Assembly (NCBI GenBank): GCA_024509875.1
Contig: JAMPIV010004262.1
Span: 1-64,000 of the forward strand
DNA: 64,000 bases
Origin: Oreohelix idahoensis
Lineage: Eukaryota; Mollusca; Gastropoda; Stylommatophora; Oreohelicidae
Direction of reading: 5' to 3'
Shown: positions 1 to 13,428 of the stretch, piece after piece
Layout: each line of letters starts with the position of its first letter
Position numbering within the stretch: the first letter of the stretch is position 1
Notes under the pieces: generated by a model
The model's input: only the letters and a program-made list of their open reading frames with translations
The model's database searches: none
Told to the model about the DNA's origin: nothing
Translations under genes and position numbers: made by a program

Positions 1-573
1 TCGTCTCTAATCTTTTCCTGTTGTCAACAATATATTTCCATCTTTTCTTACTTATCCTCTCTGGGCCTACAGAGAGTGGATTGTTTCCTTCTAGTGTAAG
101 AAATAAGTTTCCTCTGTGCAATGTCTTCTTCCAGAACATCCTCATGACTCTTTTTAGCTGTCTTTGGTAGTTTGGACCTTCAGGAAAACAACATCTCTGT
201 GGCCTGTTATGCTTTTCCATTTTTGTGTATTAATTGTCTAAGACTCACTTACGTATGTCAGGATTGGTTCTGTATAACACAAGAACTCTCTTTCTTGCTT
301 CCATTGACAAAGATTTGTTGCATACAATACTTTTTTTCATTATATGGAATACTGATCTTGCCTGAGTTGTTCTATTTTTCATCTTGTATAGCCATGAATT
401 ACGTTTAGGCGCTTTCCAGTTGAACCACCTTGTCCGGTAGAAAGCATCACGTGCTACAAGTGATCCCTGACCGTTATAAAGCTAATGCCAGGAAACAAAA
501 ATCGACATCCATTTTGTTTTCATGAAAAATCTAAAATGACCTGGGACAGAAAGAGTTAAACTAAATTTGATTT
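1..573. other. Unassigned AT-rich sequence
   Basis: No recognisable coding region, RNA gene or repeat was found. Short open frames here have low-complexity translations and no family motif. Confidence 0.5.
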
Positions 574-773
574 CTGTTGATGACCTAACATTTGTGTTGA
601 TGACCTAACATAGTTGATGACCTAACATTTGTGTTGGTGACCTAACATTTGCGTTGATGACCTAACATTTGTCTTGATGACTTAACATTGTGTTGTTAAC
701 CTTACATAGTTATATGGGGGACCTACATTTGTGTTGGTGACATAACATTTGTGTTGATGGACCTAAAATGATT
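574..773. repeat. 20-bp minisatellite
   Basis: About ten imperfect head-to-tail copies of a 20-bp unit are visible, with core GTTGATGACCTAACATTTGT. The first copies are nearly identical. Later copies carry substitutions (GTTGGTGAC, GTCTTGATG) and small insertions, so the array decays towards its right end. No coding or regulatory role is evident. Confidence 0.9.
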
Positions 774-785
774 TATTGATGACAC

Positions 786-3700
786 TGATGTTGTTTTTAG
801 TGGCAGTTTTGTTATACACACTTTTACCATTTTCGTTTCCTATGAGCCATTGGAGCGGGCACTTATACATGTACGGTGATTGTAGGAAAACATTCTTGTG
901 CTATTGCAAACAGTGGTTTCTGCAAACAATTTGCTTTTGGCATGATGTTTGCTAGTGTATTGTTGCTTCTGTAGAATACACTGATTAATAATATACACGC
1001 CGCATATTGCTCCTAAGCAACTATCTATTTACGTTGGCCGGCGTGTAGCTGTAACGTACTATTTTTTAGCTCTTATGTTAACCCTTAAACCCTTTCATTA
1101 TCACATGTTTCGAGTTTTACAAAAATAATATTATCGGCATACTGCGTACGTCTACTGTTCTGTGATTAAACCATGCATTCATTTACGTCAAAGATTGTGA
1201 AAAATTAACATGTACTGTTACTTAATGTTGACTCTACCCGGGGTAGCTACTTACCTAATAACATTTTTTGTTACCAAAAACATGATTTTAACATATAAAT
1301 ACCACAACACTGACAATTATAAAGGAATAACAAAGCCATAATAAATACACCCCCCCCACCGTCCCCACACTAAGTACGAGCTTGTTATATAGGACACCAT
1401 TACTAATAATAATTCCAACTAACGTCCTCTCCTACTAGTTACATTTAAGAATGTCAATTTGCAATAAAACATAGATGGATAGATACAGTAAAACACAAAA
1501 TTCTTACAAACCCCTGAAAAATACCAACAGGGAACTCGAGAGAGATTAGCCTTGGCACGGAACGAGGGTGACTTCATAAACATACGGTCATTAGGCAAAG
1601 TCACGACAAAACGACAGAGACAACGACACAACAAACGACAGAGTAACGTAACAACATTCGAAGAAACATACGCACTCAAACAAACGTCAGACCGATAAGT
1701 AAACAACAAACGACTAAAGACAACGTTCACATCAAACGATTGAAAACAATGTAAAACAAACCGACAGAGGCTTGGTCACATACAAACGACTGAGGGAAAT
1801 TGCATCCTGGAAAAAACCCAACTACAGGACAAAACATCCTATATACTTAGTAAATATGCTATTTAGAATAAAGAACACTATTCTCCTAAGTTATACTCAG
1901 GTCGGGGTTCAGCCGTGTATACATGGGTAGTGTAAGATAAGCACTATTGTTCCAGTGACGTTGGTACAAAAATAAAATTAAAAATAACATACGATTTGAC
2001 CAAGAGTAGAATCAGATAAGTCACGGTGGCGTACAGAATGTTCTAAATCTGTTGTATGAATTCACAAAATGAGGAAATAACCGAATTATAAACACGAATT
2101 TTCTTAAAAGTATACCTTCTATGCATTTTTTCTTCGGTCGTCATATCTTGATCAAATATTTACTTGATTTTGTCGAAGGTATATTTTTAGTATATTTCTC
2201 AGTTTGTAGGCTATTTATTACTACTGTTTATGTAATGTATGTATTATTAATAATTACTAAAGGTTTATTAATTAATGTTTATAATTGTTTTTACAACTTT
2301 TCCGGTCTAATAAATGACGATGTAAATCTTCTTCTTCTTCACTTCTTAGTTTCGCCCTGAAAAGGGACGGTTGGTTGCGTTGTGGTATGTTTTACAATCG
2401 TAGTGTGGTGTTATATGCACACTTTCGGGTCGAACTTTACCGACTTCTGCACGGAATTTTTTTTGGAACGGGTTTGCACACTTACTTTTCAGTCTCACAC
2501 ACTCGCCTCAGCCAGGCCTTGAATAGCTGCAGACTGTTTCCGGGACCAACACGTGGAGTGGAGTGCGGTCTTGTCCCAGCTCTGGTTCGCTGGTTAACTG
2601 ACGCAGGCAGTCAAGCTATGGAGTCGATGTGACTTTTTTTATCTATTGTGGTGTATTTTTCTTGAGGTTCTTTATCAATTTTGGGTAATGGTGGGTATTA
2701 CTAGTAAATATTGCCATTAATTCGAGGGTTTTGTAAGCGTTTCTTTGAGGGATTGCATTTTTGCTTAATTGAAATTGTTAGTGGATTTTTGTTTCTATTT
2801 TTTATATAGCTGTGACGACATCAGTTAGTGTTGTTTTAACGTTATTTTTCTGTTCTTGGATTTCAAGCGATTAATTTTGTTTGTATCACGTTCTTGACTC
2901 ATTCCTTCCGTTTATTTGCTTTAACCAGTGATTTCGGGTTTTTTAACTGTGTTGCCTTTGTCAATGTTTATTTTCGCGGATCATAGATTACTCATTTATG
3001 TACATTATTCGTGTGTAATTGTGCAATAATTCGGTTTATTGCGACTCCGCGAAGATTTCGGTCACTTGTTCTGTATTCTTGCATTTTGTATTTATGATTG
3101 TTCTACATTATGTCGGTACACAGTTACATACATACACTTGATGGGCACTGTATTATTATGGAACTATTGATATGGGTACACTCTTCATATAGAGATCGTT
3201 GGGATAAATTCGGATTATTATCATAAGTATCTTATACAGTTCTTGATAAAACACTTGTCAATCTTCAAGCGTGTTGCTCCAAGGTGAAATAATATTCAAG
3301 TTCTTTAAAAAAAAAAAAAAGACTTTTGTTGTCCATAGTGAGTGGGAAACAAAGGAATAAATTTTCCAAGGTGATCAAGTATTTTTTTGTTACATTTATA
3401 AACAATGATGGACCATTTAATGGTGTTTGTCTAAGGACGAGTGAATTAAGTGAATGTGAGTAATTAATATACATTTTAATGTTCGGATGGGGTTTCCTTT
3501 CTTGAATCATGCACGAGATTCATATAACTTTGGCGTTTGTAATTTAGAGAACTTAATGTAGATACCCTGTGGAAAAGGCGGGGGGGAAGTTAGATAGAGA
3601 TGGTGAGGAACTATGGGGTATGAGTGTTAATAATTGGGAGAGAGGGAATGAGAAGAAATTTAAGGGGTCGTAACTGTCTGTGGACTTAAATGGTTTTCGC

Positions 3701-4370
3701 AAATTGCAGTTTGTAATTCGTTAGAAGAGGGAGAATATTTCGTAGGTGAAAATGCTGATAAGGCTAGAGTTAATAAGGGTAGAGTAATCGCTAAATATGT
3801 GGGGATTTTTGTACAATTATATTAGGTAATGAGGTGAATTGATATTCAGAGAGAATAGAATGGAAAAATTAGTTTTGATTGATGTAAGTAAGAGTTTGTA
3901 TTTATTATAGTAGAATGTTTTGACTAGGTTGGTAGGGCTAGTTGGCAATCGGAATTTTTTGTTTTTGGAAGTGATATTTATGGTGATCTAAGTAAGGGAG
4001 TGTAAGCAAGTTTTTTAACTTATATAATTTTTATAAGTGTTGGAAACAATACAATTATTGACATATTCATTCCATTAACGCATTGCTTAACATCCCCCTA
4101 AAGATGTGGTACTGTTAGTGTGTTTTAAGGCTAATATTGGTAGGGAGATGGAGGGAGAATTGGATTGCACATTTTATATAAGAAGATTAGATTATTAATT
4201 GATAGGAAGTGAATTATGATTGAAGTCACTAACGCCTGTTGAACGGATAAATTTTATAACTGGAAATGCTGTGGTTTAGAGGTTAAAAATGATCAGGAAT
4301 TATTTGTCAAGATGTAATAGTAATAAAAAAGTGGGCTTATATTACTTGACTGTATTTTATTAATTGGGGT
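786..4370. other. Unassigned AT-rich sequence
   Basis: No gene or mobile element was recognised. The stretch holds a short CTT run near 2330 and a poly-A run near 3308. The open frames on either strand are short and show no domain. Confidence 0.5.
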
Positions 4371-5470
4371 AGGAAAGGGGGGGGGAAGGGGGTATATGGG
4401 TGGGGGTTAGGGACTTGGGGTGGACAGTGGGGGGGGGATGTTAATGTTATAACTGTAGATGGAAGTTTATCTCGTGATTTTGGTGGGGGGGTGGGGATTC
4501 ACTTTTAATGTTTACCCTACTCCAGGAGGGTCTTGAAACTGTCAGGGAGGGGACCATTTAGGGCGGGGGGTGGGGTTCGATACAAATCAGTGGGGGGGTG
4601 GAAGGGCGCTTGGATTGGGGGGGGGGGGTAAAGAAGGTTCAGGGGGAGGAGGTTGAAAGTTAGCCAGATTGGGGGGGGGGGGCGGGGTAGTAGTTGGGGC
4701 ATGGAGCAGGGGAGAATGGGTTGGGTTATGGGGTTTCTGGGAGACGGGTCCAATGGGGGTGGGGCTGGAGGGGGGACGGGGGGGGGGGGGTGAGGAAGGG
4801 GGACATAAAAGGGTGAATACTGGGAAGGTGGGTGGGGGGTTTAGGGGGGGGTGCGATGGGGGGGAGGAGATTTTTTGTAGCGTGGGGGGGGTGGGGGGGG
4901 GGGATTGATAGGGGGGGGGTTGGGGTGGGGGGGGGGGGGTGGGTGGTGGGGATTTTTCTTTTGTGGTGTGGTGGGTTGGTGGTGTTGGGTGGTGGGGGGT
5001 GGTTTGTCTTATATACTGGTTGGGACATTTTGGATAGAATGGTGATCTGGGGGGTCGGTGGGTGTGGGTTGTGTTAAGTAACCGATTTGGGTGTGGGGTG
5101 TTGGGTGTTGGGGTGGGGGGGACGCTTAATTGGGGTTGGGGGGTGTTGGGGGATAACCCTATATAATTACGGGGTTGGGGAGGGGTTGGTGGGGGGGTGT
5201 TTAGGGTGGTGGATGGTGGTGTGGGAGGGGGTCGGTTGGGACCTCCATCCACGGATTTTGTGTTGTTTCGGTCTGTTTATGGGGGAGGGGTAATTGTTCT
5301 GCGTTTAGGGGGGTGGTGGGGTGGGGGGGGGGGGGGGGGGGGGTGTGTTGGGGGGTAGGGTTATGGGTTGTTACCTGGGGGGGGTGGGTGTTTGGGGTGG
5401 TGGGGGGGTTTGGGTGGGGTGTTGGGGGTGGGGGGGGGCGGGGGTGGGACTATTTTGTGGTCTCATTTAC
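4371..5470. repeat. G/T-rich low-complexity block
   Basis: The plus strand is dominated by runs of G broken by T, A and short GT motifs, including an uninterrupted run of more than 20 G around 5320-5341. The strand bias is extreme and continues for about 1.1 kb. Open frames here translate as glycine/tryptophan-rich on the plus strand and proline/threonine-rich on the minus strand, and are composition artefacts. Many closely spaced G-runs could form G-quadruplexes. Such tracts are also prone to sequencing length error. Confidence 0.9.
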
Positions 5471-6453
5471 GTATAGGTTGTGGTGACGTTCATTGGTAAT
5501 TGTTAGGAGGGGGTTTGGTTGGGGGTGACAGGGTGGGGTAGTCAGATATAATAAACCCTATATTGGTCCCAAAGGGAGCATAGGTATCAGAGGAACCAAA
5601 CCCACTTGCCATGTAAAAGTCAGAGTGCCACATAACTAGTGAAGTGTTATTTCCCTAGTATTCTTGGTGTCATTTTGTGACCTCTGTTTCAGCTTGATAG
5701 TCTTTATTCATCTCCAAGGGAGTTAGATGTGAGTCTTGGTCAGCTATGTGGGGTAGAGATATTGCGATGGTATGAGAGGTGTCCAGTGAATATTGGACGG
5801 GTGCACATGATCCCACACGAAAATTAGAGTAGTATACAGTGGTTCTATATTTCCCAATGCAATGAAAGTGTAGCTAAGTTAGATTTTGCATGGGGAGGTT
5901 TATGATGGTATCCTAAAAGAATGAAATCCGTGTATGTATTAACCGTGTGAGGTCAAGCACATGTAGGCCCCTGATTCTATAAATGATGATGATGAATTAT
6001 GTGCAGGGAACCTAACGCTACCTCCCTAGATCTCCCACGGTCACTATTTTGGCTCCAGTGTCTGGTATATGATGTACCTCGTGACTAGGGGAGCAATGAA
6101 ATGATGGAACACAACACAAAAACACTTTAGGCTTAAATGAGCAAGTGAACAAAAACATGTGGTTAAGTTTTTCTTTAAATTTGATAATTTTTTATACAAT
6201 TTATTTTGCCTGTCCAGTCATATCGTTTGGACAGGTCTTTGAAAATGAGGACAAGATAGTTTACATAAAAAGATTAACTAAAATTGTGTGGACAATCTGC
6301 CCAAATAACTACAATGTTAATATATGTCTTTCCTGTTGGAATGTTCACAGCTTAAATTTATTCTTCTAAGAGGGAGAGTCACTGTGTATGAGGGGGCTGT
6401 ATTATCATCATACCCCATCAACTTCCTGAGTATGATTTGAAATAATAGTGTTT
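5471..6453. other. Unassigned sequence
   Basis: No gene was recognised. One 23-base stretch at 5846-5868 matches the 3' part of the family A LINE at 60437-60459 and may be a stray remnant. Nothing around it extends the match. Confidence 0.45.
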
Positions 6454-6518
6454 ATTCAACAAGAAACTGTCAGATATACCCAGGTCCTTAACATATCACC
6501 TGGGGTTTCTTGTTGAAT
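6454..6518. repeat. Nested inverted repeat (hairpin)
   Basis: A perfect 14-bp inverted repeat (ATTCAACAAGAAAC at 6454-6467 and its complement at 6505-6518) encloses a second inverted pair, CCCAGGT and ACCTGGG. The 65-bp segment could fold into a long hairpin, or be the collapsed ends of a small inverted-repeat transposon. No target duplication is clear. Confidence 0.75.
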
Positions 6519-8436
6519 GATAAGATAGTGTGTAGTTGCAGAAATATCGATATCACGTCACACGCCCAAGCTCCTGCTGTTATCTCTTGACAGCATACAT
6601 GAAATTTTGGAGACTTCTTGGCGTTATCGTCACTCCTCAGGTTTCCTGTCACCAGCTGGCAACAGGAAACAAAACATCTGCAACAAAAGGACACCCTGGC
6701 CTTTTACATCTGATCACTTATTCTTTTATTTAATTTCATACGTGGGTATGGGGTCAGCCTCGCGTGCATTTCAGGTGCACTCACCCCCTAATTTTTCATG
6801 ATTCCCACCTTGCTGTGACCACCCCTCAGGTCCCTATGGCAGATACGCCACTGTACGTTTACATAGTTTTCCTCAATAATATAATGTGGGGTAACCACAT
6901 TTCCTTTTATATATTTTTCTCATCTTTTTCTTTTTAAATATAAATGCTTCAGGCATGTTGAACAGTGTTCCTTGAACACGTAGGCTTACTAATATACTCT
7001 AATACAATAATATTCAAACATAATCATGACAACATACATTAGTTAGATACATTTCAACGTGAGGACTCAACAATGTCTGCTCCCGGCACGTCCTTCACTT
7101 TTTCCCAATAGCAATATCTAACTTTGGAAATGGGATTAAACATATTAAATTCATACAGCATTCTTACCACAAATCAAGAAATATAAACAAATGACGCTGA
7201 CTTTGCAAAGAAATGGCCTCAGTTTCTTCTGCTCCGTCCAGACTGTGAAATACTTATTTAGTTATTTAATTTACTTTTAAATTTATCACAGCTGTTCTCA
7301 GCGTATCTGAATAAAAAAATACTGTTCAACTGGCAATGAATAGTGAAAGCTTTTTGCTAATATTTAGTAGCACTGGCCAATCGAAAGCTTGCGACCACCA
7401 GAATTCAAATGCAGTTTTTAAAAGAAAAAATAATTCCAAACATACTCCGCGTCTGGTAGTCGATTGGCCAGTCTGCTTTAGTTATGCCAATACAAAAAGA
7501 TGTTAGTTTTTGGTAACAACTTTCCTACCGCTCCCCTCTCCTCCTATACTCTTGTTACCCAAGCGAATTTGAATTTCCTCAATGCCTCTCTTCTAAGCCG
7601 GTGTCCCCACTAACGTTATGAAAAAAAACAAGCAGGAACAACAGTCCGTCTGGTCGTGCGTCCGTAGACATTTAGTATTTTCTCAATAACTTGGCTAATA
7701 CTGGGACTATTATATTATTTAAAACACATTCTTGCTCAGTGGACTCTAAGCTATACTACCATATGATTTTTATGTTCAGTTTCATTATGGTTTTAGATTT
7801 TCAATTTTGTTCCCGGCCATCGTCAAATAAAATTTTTTACACAAGACGGCCATCTTCCCCTCTCTTTCATCTCGCTAGCATGTATTTTTCAAAAAACTAA
7901 CTTGTTTTTGTGACGTCAGAAACATTACCGCGAGGAGGCAATAAAATTGTCTGCGTGTTTTGCCTCTGTTGGCTTTGCTCCAGCGTATATATATGCATGG
8001 CGGACTATCAAGCGAAGCGGGGTGTTGGCGTGGGGGGTTAAGAATTGGCGTTAATAATTTGTATTGCATCGTGTAACACTACCAAAAAATGTAAGGATTA
8101 CTGCTTATTACCAGCGTTAAAGTTGACAGAATACGTTAATTCAGATAGTTATTTTGCGGCACACTTCCGCAAAATCGTTAATTATAAGTCTAGGCTGCAA
8201 AATGTATGCAGCAGATCTGGCAAAATGTTAAATGTTGGTAGTACGTTTTCGAAACCGAAACCAAACGCTTGTTAGATTTTTTACCGTGGAATCGTTCTAT
8301 AGGCTTTAGCACTGCACAAAAGGCAGCGTTGCTGGCGTGTGAGAGCATCACCGTCAGACACAATAGGCCGGGTTTATTTATTTCATTTTATGACTAAAAT
8401 CTTACTGAAATGAGCGATTATTCTCGCAGATTTTAC
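6519..8436. other. Unassigned sequence with an 11-bp inverted pair
   Basis: No coding region was recognised. An 11-bp perfect inverted pair, CTGGCCAATCG at 7373-7383 and its complement at 7461-7471, contains CCAAT-type cores. It is too little to call a promoter. Confidence 0.45.
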
Positions 8437-10921
8437 TACAGAAAGCTCCTCTTGCTTTTTGTATTCTTATTTTGATATCACTGTCTGTCCCTCCAACTAG
8501 TCAGAGTCCACTGGATTCCATTTCTGTTGTGTGTTGTCGATGTTCTCGTAACCCATTCTATTGCTAGTAAGAAAAGAAATGGAGACAAGAAGCATCCCTG
8601 TCGCACTCCTGTTCTTATCCCAAACGGTTCTGTAAGCTGTCCTTCATGAAGAACTCTGCATGTCATGTCTTCATATGTTTTCTTTATTAAATTAATGATC
8701 TTCAGGGGAACTCCATAATGCCTCATCAATTTCCAAAGTGATTCTATGTCTGCACTGTCTAATGCCTTTTCGTAGTCCCCAAATCCAAGGTATAGTGGTG
8801 AATTCCATTCCAGACTTTGTTCAACTATTATTCTCAAAGTGGCTATCTGGTCTGTACAGGATCTGTTTTGTCGAAAACCTGCTTGTTCATCTCTCAGTTT
8901 CTTGTATATGGACTCTTTTAATCTCTCAAGGATAATCCAGTTTAATACTTTTCCTGGCACTGATAGTAACATTATTCCTCTATAATTTGTGCACTCTTGT
9001 AAATTTCCCTTCTTAGGCAAGTTAACCAGATATCCTTCCTTCCATTCTGCTGGTATCTCTTCCTTTTCCCAGACTTTACCAAGTAATTTATATAACATCT
9101 CTGTATCCGAGTCGATATCTGCTTTGATGGCCTCTGCTGGAATGCCATCAGGTCCAGACGCTTTTCCATCTCTTAGAAGCTTTATGGCTTTCTTTATTTC
9201 TTCCTTCGTTGGTCTTTCACCGTTAATTTGTAGCTCTTCTTCTGCTGGCTGGATGTCCGGTGGGTTAAGTGGAGCTGGTCTATGGAGAAGGTCCTCAAAA
9301 TATTCTGTCCACCTCTTCATTTGCTCTTGTATATTGCTGAGCAGTTTCCCATTCTTATCTTTTATGAGGCAACTTGTTTGCTTGTATTTCCCTGTTAGCT
9401 TCTTTGTGCTGTTATACAGTTCTCTCATATTCCCTTTGGCTCCAGCATCTTCTGCCTCTCTTGCCAACTCCTCAATATACTTCCTCTTGTCTCTTTTGAT
9501 ACTTCTTTTTACTTCTTTGTTTGCTTCTGTGTACACTTCTTGAGCCTTGGCTTTGGAACTTCTGGTTTTGCTTGTGTTTAAATCTGCTTTCTTGTTTTCC
9601 TGTCTTTTATCTTATTGATGGTTTCTGTTGTTATCCATGCTTTTTTTTTTTTGTCGTTCCCTTTTACCCAGTATTTCTTCACAAGTCTCATTCCATACCG
9701 TTTTGATTTGCTGCCAATAGTCTTCTGTATTCTCTGCATCTTCCAGCTGTTGGAGCACTTGGAATTTGTTGGATATTGTTACCGCAAATTTGTCTCTTGT
9801 TTCTTGATTTCTTAAATGTCCTACATTAAATTGTTGTCTATAATTTTGCATTGTTGCATATCTCTTGAGTTTCATTTTTACTTTGGCTATCAGAAGGTGG
9901 TGATCTGATGCCACATCTGCTCCTCTATATACCTTTACATCCTGCAATGATGATCTAAACTTCTTGTTTATGCATATATGATCAATCTGATTTTCTGTTC
10001 TATGGTCTGGTGATATCCATGTTGCCTTCTGTATTCTCTTATGTGGAAACATGCTTCCTCCTATAGCCAGTTGATTTGAAGCACAGAAGTTTGAGAATGG
10101 TTCCCCATTTTCATTCATTATTCCTAGCCCATGTTTTCCTATGACTTCTTCAAATCCGGTGTTGACTGTACCTATCTTTGCATTCATGTCACCCATCAAA
10201 ATTGTGATGTCTCTTCTTTTTACTTTTTCCATAATTTCCTGTAGTCTAGTATAAAATGCTTCTTTCATCGACTCTCCTTCGTCATTAGTTGGTGCATAAC
10301 ATTGGACTACATTTACATTTATTTTCTTTTTAGCTGTTTTAAAAGATGCTGTTATTATTTTGGGTCCAACGGCTTCCCATTCAATGAGTGCTTTCTGTGC
10401 TTCTTTAGATAACGCAAGAGCTACCCCTTCACTGTGGTGTGAACTTTCGTCTTCTTGTCCTGAGGACAGCCCAATTCACCTGTGATGAGTTTCTTCCTGT
10501 CTACCCCCTTCCACTTTGTTTCACACAGTCCCAGAACCTCGATTTTTATATTCCCTCATTTCTGCTGCTACTTGTGCCACTTTCCCTTGTTCGTTTAATG
10601 TCCGAACATTCCAGGTGCCAAATCTGGAAGTTCTCCTAGAAGAAAGAAGGTTAGTCAATAACACAGACTCCTTTCGGCTTTCTCTGTGTTGCATCATACG
10701 CCTCCCTGCGAGAGGACCTTCCCCTGTCTTGGATGGCTGTGTTTTATTTTCTTTAATTGACTTGTCCATGTTTTTTGAAGTTTTTTGGGGTTTAAATTTT
10801 TTACGGGATGGGGTAACCTTCCCCATGCCCAATACTCCTTAGTCGCTTTTTACGACATGCTTGGCAGGAAACAGTGTTACTATTCTTTGCTCCCCTTTCG
10901 GGCCCCGGTAACACACGGGTG
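8437..10921 (-). mobile_element. RTE-like LINE, family A copy 1 (defective)
   Basis: This copy aligns along its length with the intact LINE at 59938-63172. Both end at exactly the same base on the right (5' side of the element, ...CACACGGGTG on the plus strand), so the 5' terminus is complete. The copy lacks the 3' end: homology stops at 8437, and about 235 bp that should follow the TCCAACT near 8496 are missing. Loss of the 3' end is not normal 5' truncation and implies later deletion. No target duplication could be recognised. Confidence 0.88.
8478..10832 (-). pseudogene. Endonuclease/reverse transcriptase, broken LINE ORF
   Basis: Translated pieces in different frames cover 10521-10832 (N-terminus with FGTWNVRTL), 9612-10268 (endonuclease part with MGDMNAKIG and ASDHHLL) and 8478-9536 (reverse transcriptase part with YRGIMLLS, QAGFRQNRSC and GVRQGC). 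In the intact relative these form one protein that nicks target DNA and copies the element RNA. Here frameshifts separate the pieces, a T-run near 9640-9650 breaks one junction, and the RT catalytic FADD block has been deleted. The product cannot be functional. Confidence 0.88.
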
Positions 10922-12438
10922 GTTTCACCGTCCTTGTCTTTGACATAATATTTGCCCTTTCATTCATTATTTTACTCTCCATGCTGAATCTAGTAGGGAG
11001 AAGTCTCTAACACTCTTATCCCCTACGGACGTATCTGCGATGGGACTGTCTTTATCTTGTTTACCATCCCAGACTGGGTTCACGTTGAGCCAGGTAATTA
11101 GACCGGCCAGCTGATTATACGTTATCACATAAGCCGGCTGGCCCCTTTGAACGTGACGGTTCAACATTGAACCCCAGGTGGATAGCGACTATCCCTATGT
11201 TTGCACAAGACTGGAGATAATGAGGTAATCGCTTCCCATGTACGTCATGTATCGAGATTACAGATAAATCTATCTGAAATTTCAAGATTTGCAGACGACA
11301 GCATCGGGGCAGTATCAGTGCACAACATTTGTTTGTGAAGATAGCACAAGATGCCGGCGGAAGTCTGACGCACGATATGAAGAGGTCACGCGTGGATATT
11401 AAATTTAATATTTTGAAACACGTGAGGGTATTTTTTTATTTGAAACACCCCTACCCACGTAGTGCTGAACGAGATTCGATTGGATTGGTTGATTTGAGAG
11501 GCCGGAATATACAATGTATCTCATTGGAAAATTAGGCGGAAACACAGCTGGAATTGGAACTTGGAAACGGGAAATATAATGCAACAAAATCTGAGTCACA
11601 GCACACACTGCAGCACAAACTTCAGACTAGCGACCCATAAAAGCCAGAAAGAAAAAAAGAGACATTGGAAAGTAACAGATCGAGTATCGGGAAACTATCG
11701 AATTCACAAGTAACCACCCATTTTTAATACAAGACCCAAAACTTAAGGGACCAGGACTTTAAATAAAAAGACTGGAAACCTAGGAATTTGATCACAAGTC
11801 ATAGGGGCATTAAGCAAAAGTTTTCCCAGGCCAGGGATTTCGCAGAACACCTGCCGTCAGAGGAATTAACTCTAATTTCCAGACCTAAGTGATTCGAAGG
11901 ATCTAATACAGTGCTGTGTCCAGTCTAAATCTGTGCAAGGAGATTGTGTTTTCCCAAAACTTTTGGGGTAAGTGTAAACAATTTATTTACAAATGTGAAA
12001 TTTGACATGTTTCTTGCTTAGTGGTTATAAATGAGGCTGGCAAACTCAATATATGAAAAGAGTATATTCATGAACCACTACAGCAAGTGCTGGTGATTGT
12101 TTCTTGCTAGACGTGCTTGAAAACCCGACATCAGAGGTGACCTCAGACTCCTGCTGAAGCAGTGATGAGTGATGATTACATCATATGTGCCTCAAGAGTA
12201 GCATATCATTTTGTGAGATTTATGTAACTTGTTAACGTTAATTCAGGCATAAATCATTATTCACGCTGTCCAGACACATTTTCCACACATTTCCCAGTTA
12301 ATAAACAGAAGAATATTGGTCAATTTTAATCATATTTATTTAGTTACGTCATGTGCTCAAGAATTTAATTCTTCTGAGAGATTAACATTGGTGGGTAGAC
12401 AACGAAAGAGTGAGCCTGTCAAAGTGCTGCAAACAAAT
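10922..12438. other. Unassigned sequence
   Basis: No gene, RNA or known repeat was recognised. Open frames are short and lack family motifs. Confidence 0.45.
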
Positions 12439-12617
12439 GTACTTAGCAGAGGCATTTGTTTTCTATGCTATCCAATAGTTTGTGGAACGAAGCTATAAGA
12501 CCGTTCGAGGACGAAGCGGCAAGACTGACGTTTCCATGCCCTTAGTTGTGAAAGCAGGGAATCAACACGGACCACCTACATAAGACGAGTTAGGCGAAGA
12601 CGTGCCCGCATCACCAG
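12439..12617. repeat. Local direct duplication, copy 1
   Basis: This ~178-bp segment recurs at 12902-13076 with roughly ten substitutions and a small deletion. Both copies run from CTTAGCAGAG to GCATCACCAGA. No coding content is evident. Confidence 0.85.
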
Positions 12618-12901
12618 AAAAGTGAAGATACAACGGCGGCAGGACTCACGTAGACAAGCTAAGTGCTTATTAATAGGCGAAAGCAACGGCCATTGATAAA
12701 ACCCTCTATTAAAATTTCCTTGAGGAGAAAATTTGATTCTAATATAAAATTTCACCAGTCTTTCCATATTTATTTTAACTGTTAAAGACTAATTCATTTT
12801 TAAAATTGTTACATGTTGTTTTAAAACTAAACAATCATAGTCGCTTCAGACATTTATGTATGAAAGCAAACGTATGAGCCAGAATATCTAATATATATAA
12901 A

Positions 12902-13204
<303 letters not shown>

Positions 13205-13428
13205 CTGAAGCACATTAAAAACGCACACCTGTATAATCCAGGAACAGAGTGTGAAATGTAAATATAAGTCTTTACAAGTTTACATATTTGGAATCTTTAT
13301 TCATTTTCCTATGAATCCATGCTGGTCATTAATTTGTACATTTGATTGTTATGAAATTCATTGCATTCTGTGCAGGCAAGGGAGAAAACCAAAAATGCAA
13401 CCAATAAAAAAATTCATTCACACTATCC

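Noticed and set aside
4517..5293. Long proline-rich or glycine-rich open frames on both strands
   Set aside because: They are by-products of the G/T-rich tract. Both strands stay open because of composition and no domain is present.
7373..7471. Divergent promoter with paired CCAAT boxes
   Set aside because: Only an 11-bp inverted pair is seen. No transcribed gene or other promoter element could be placed beside it.
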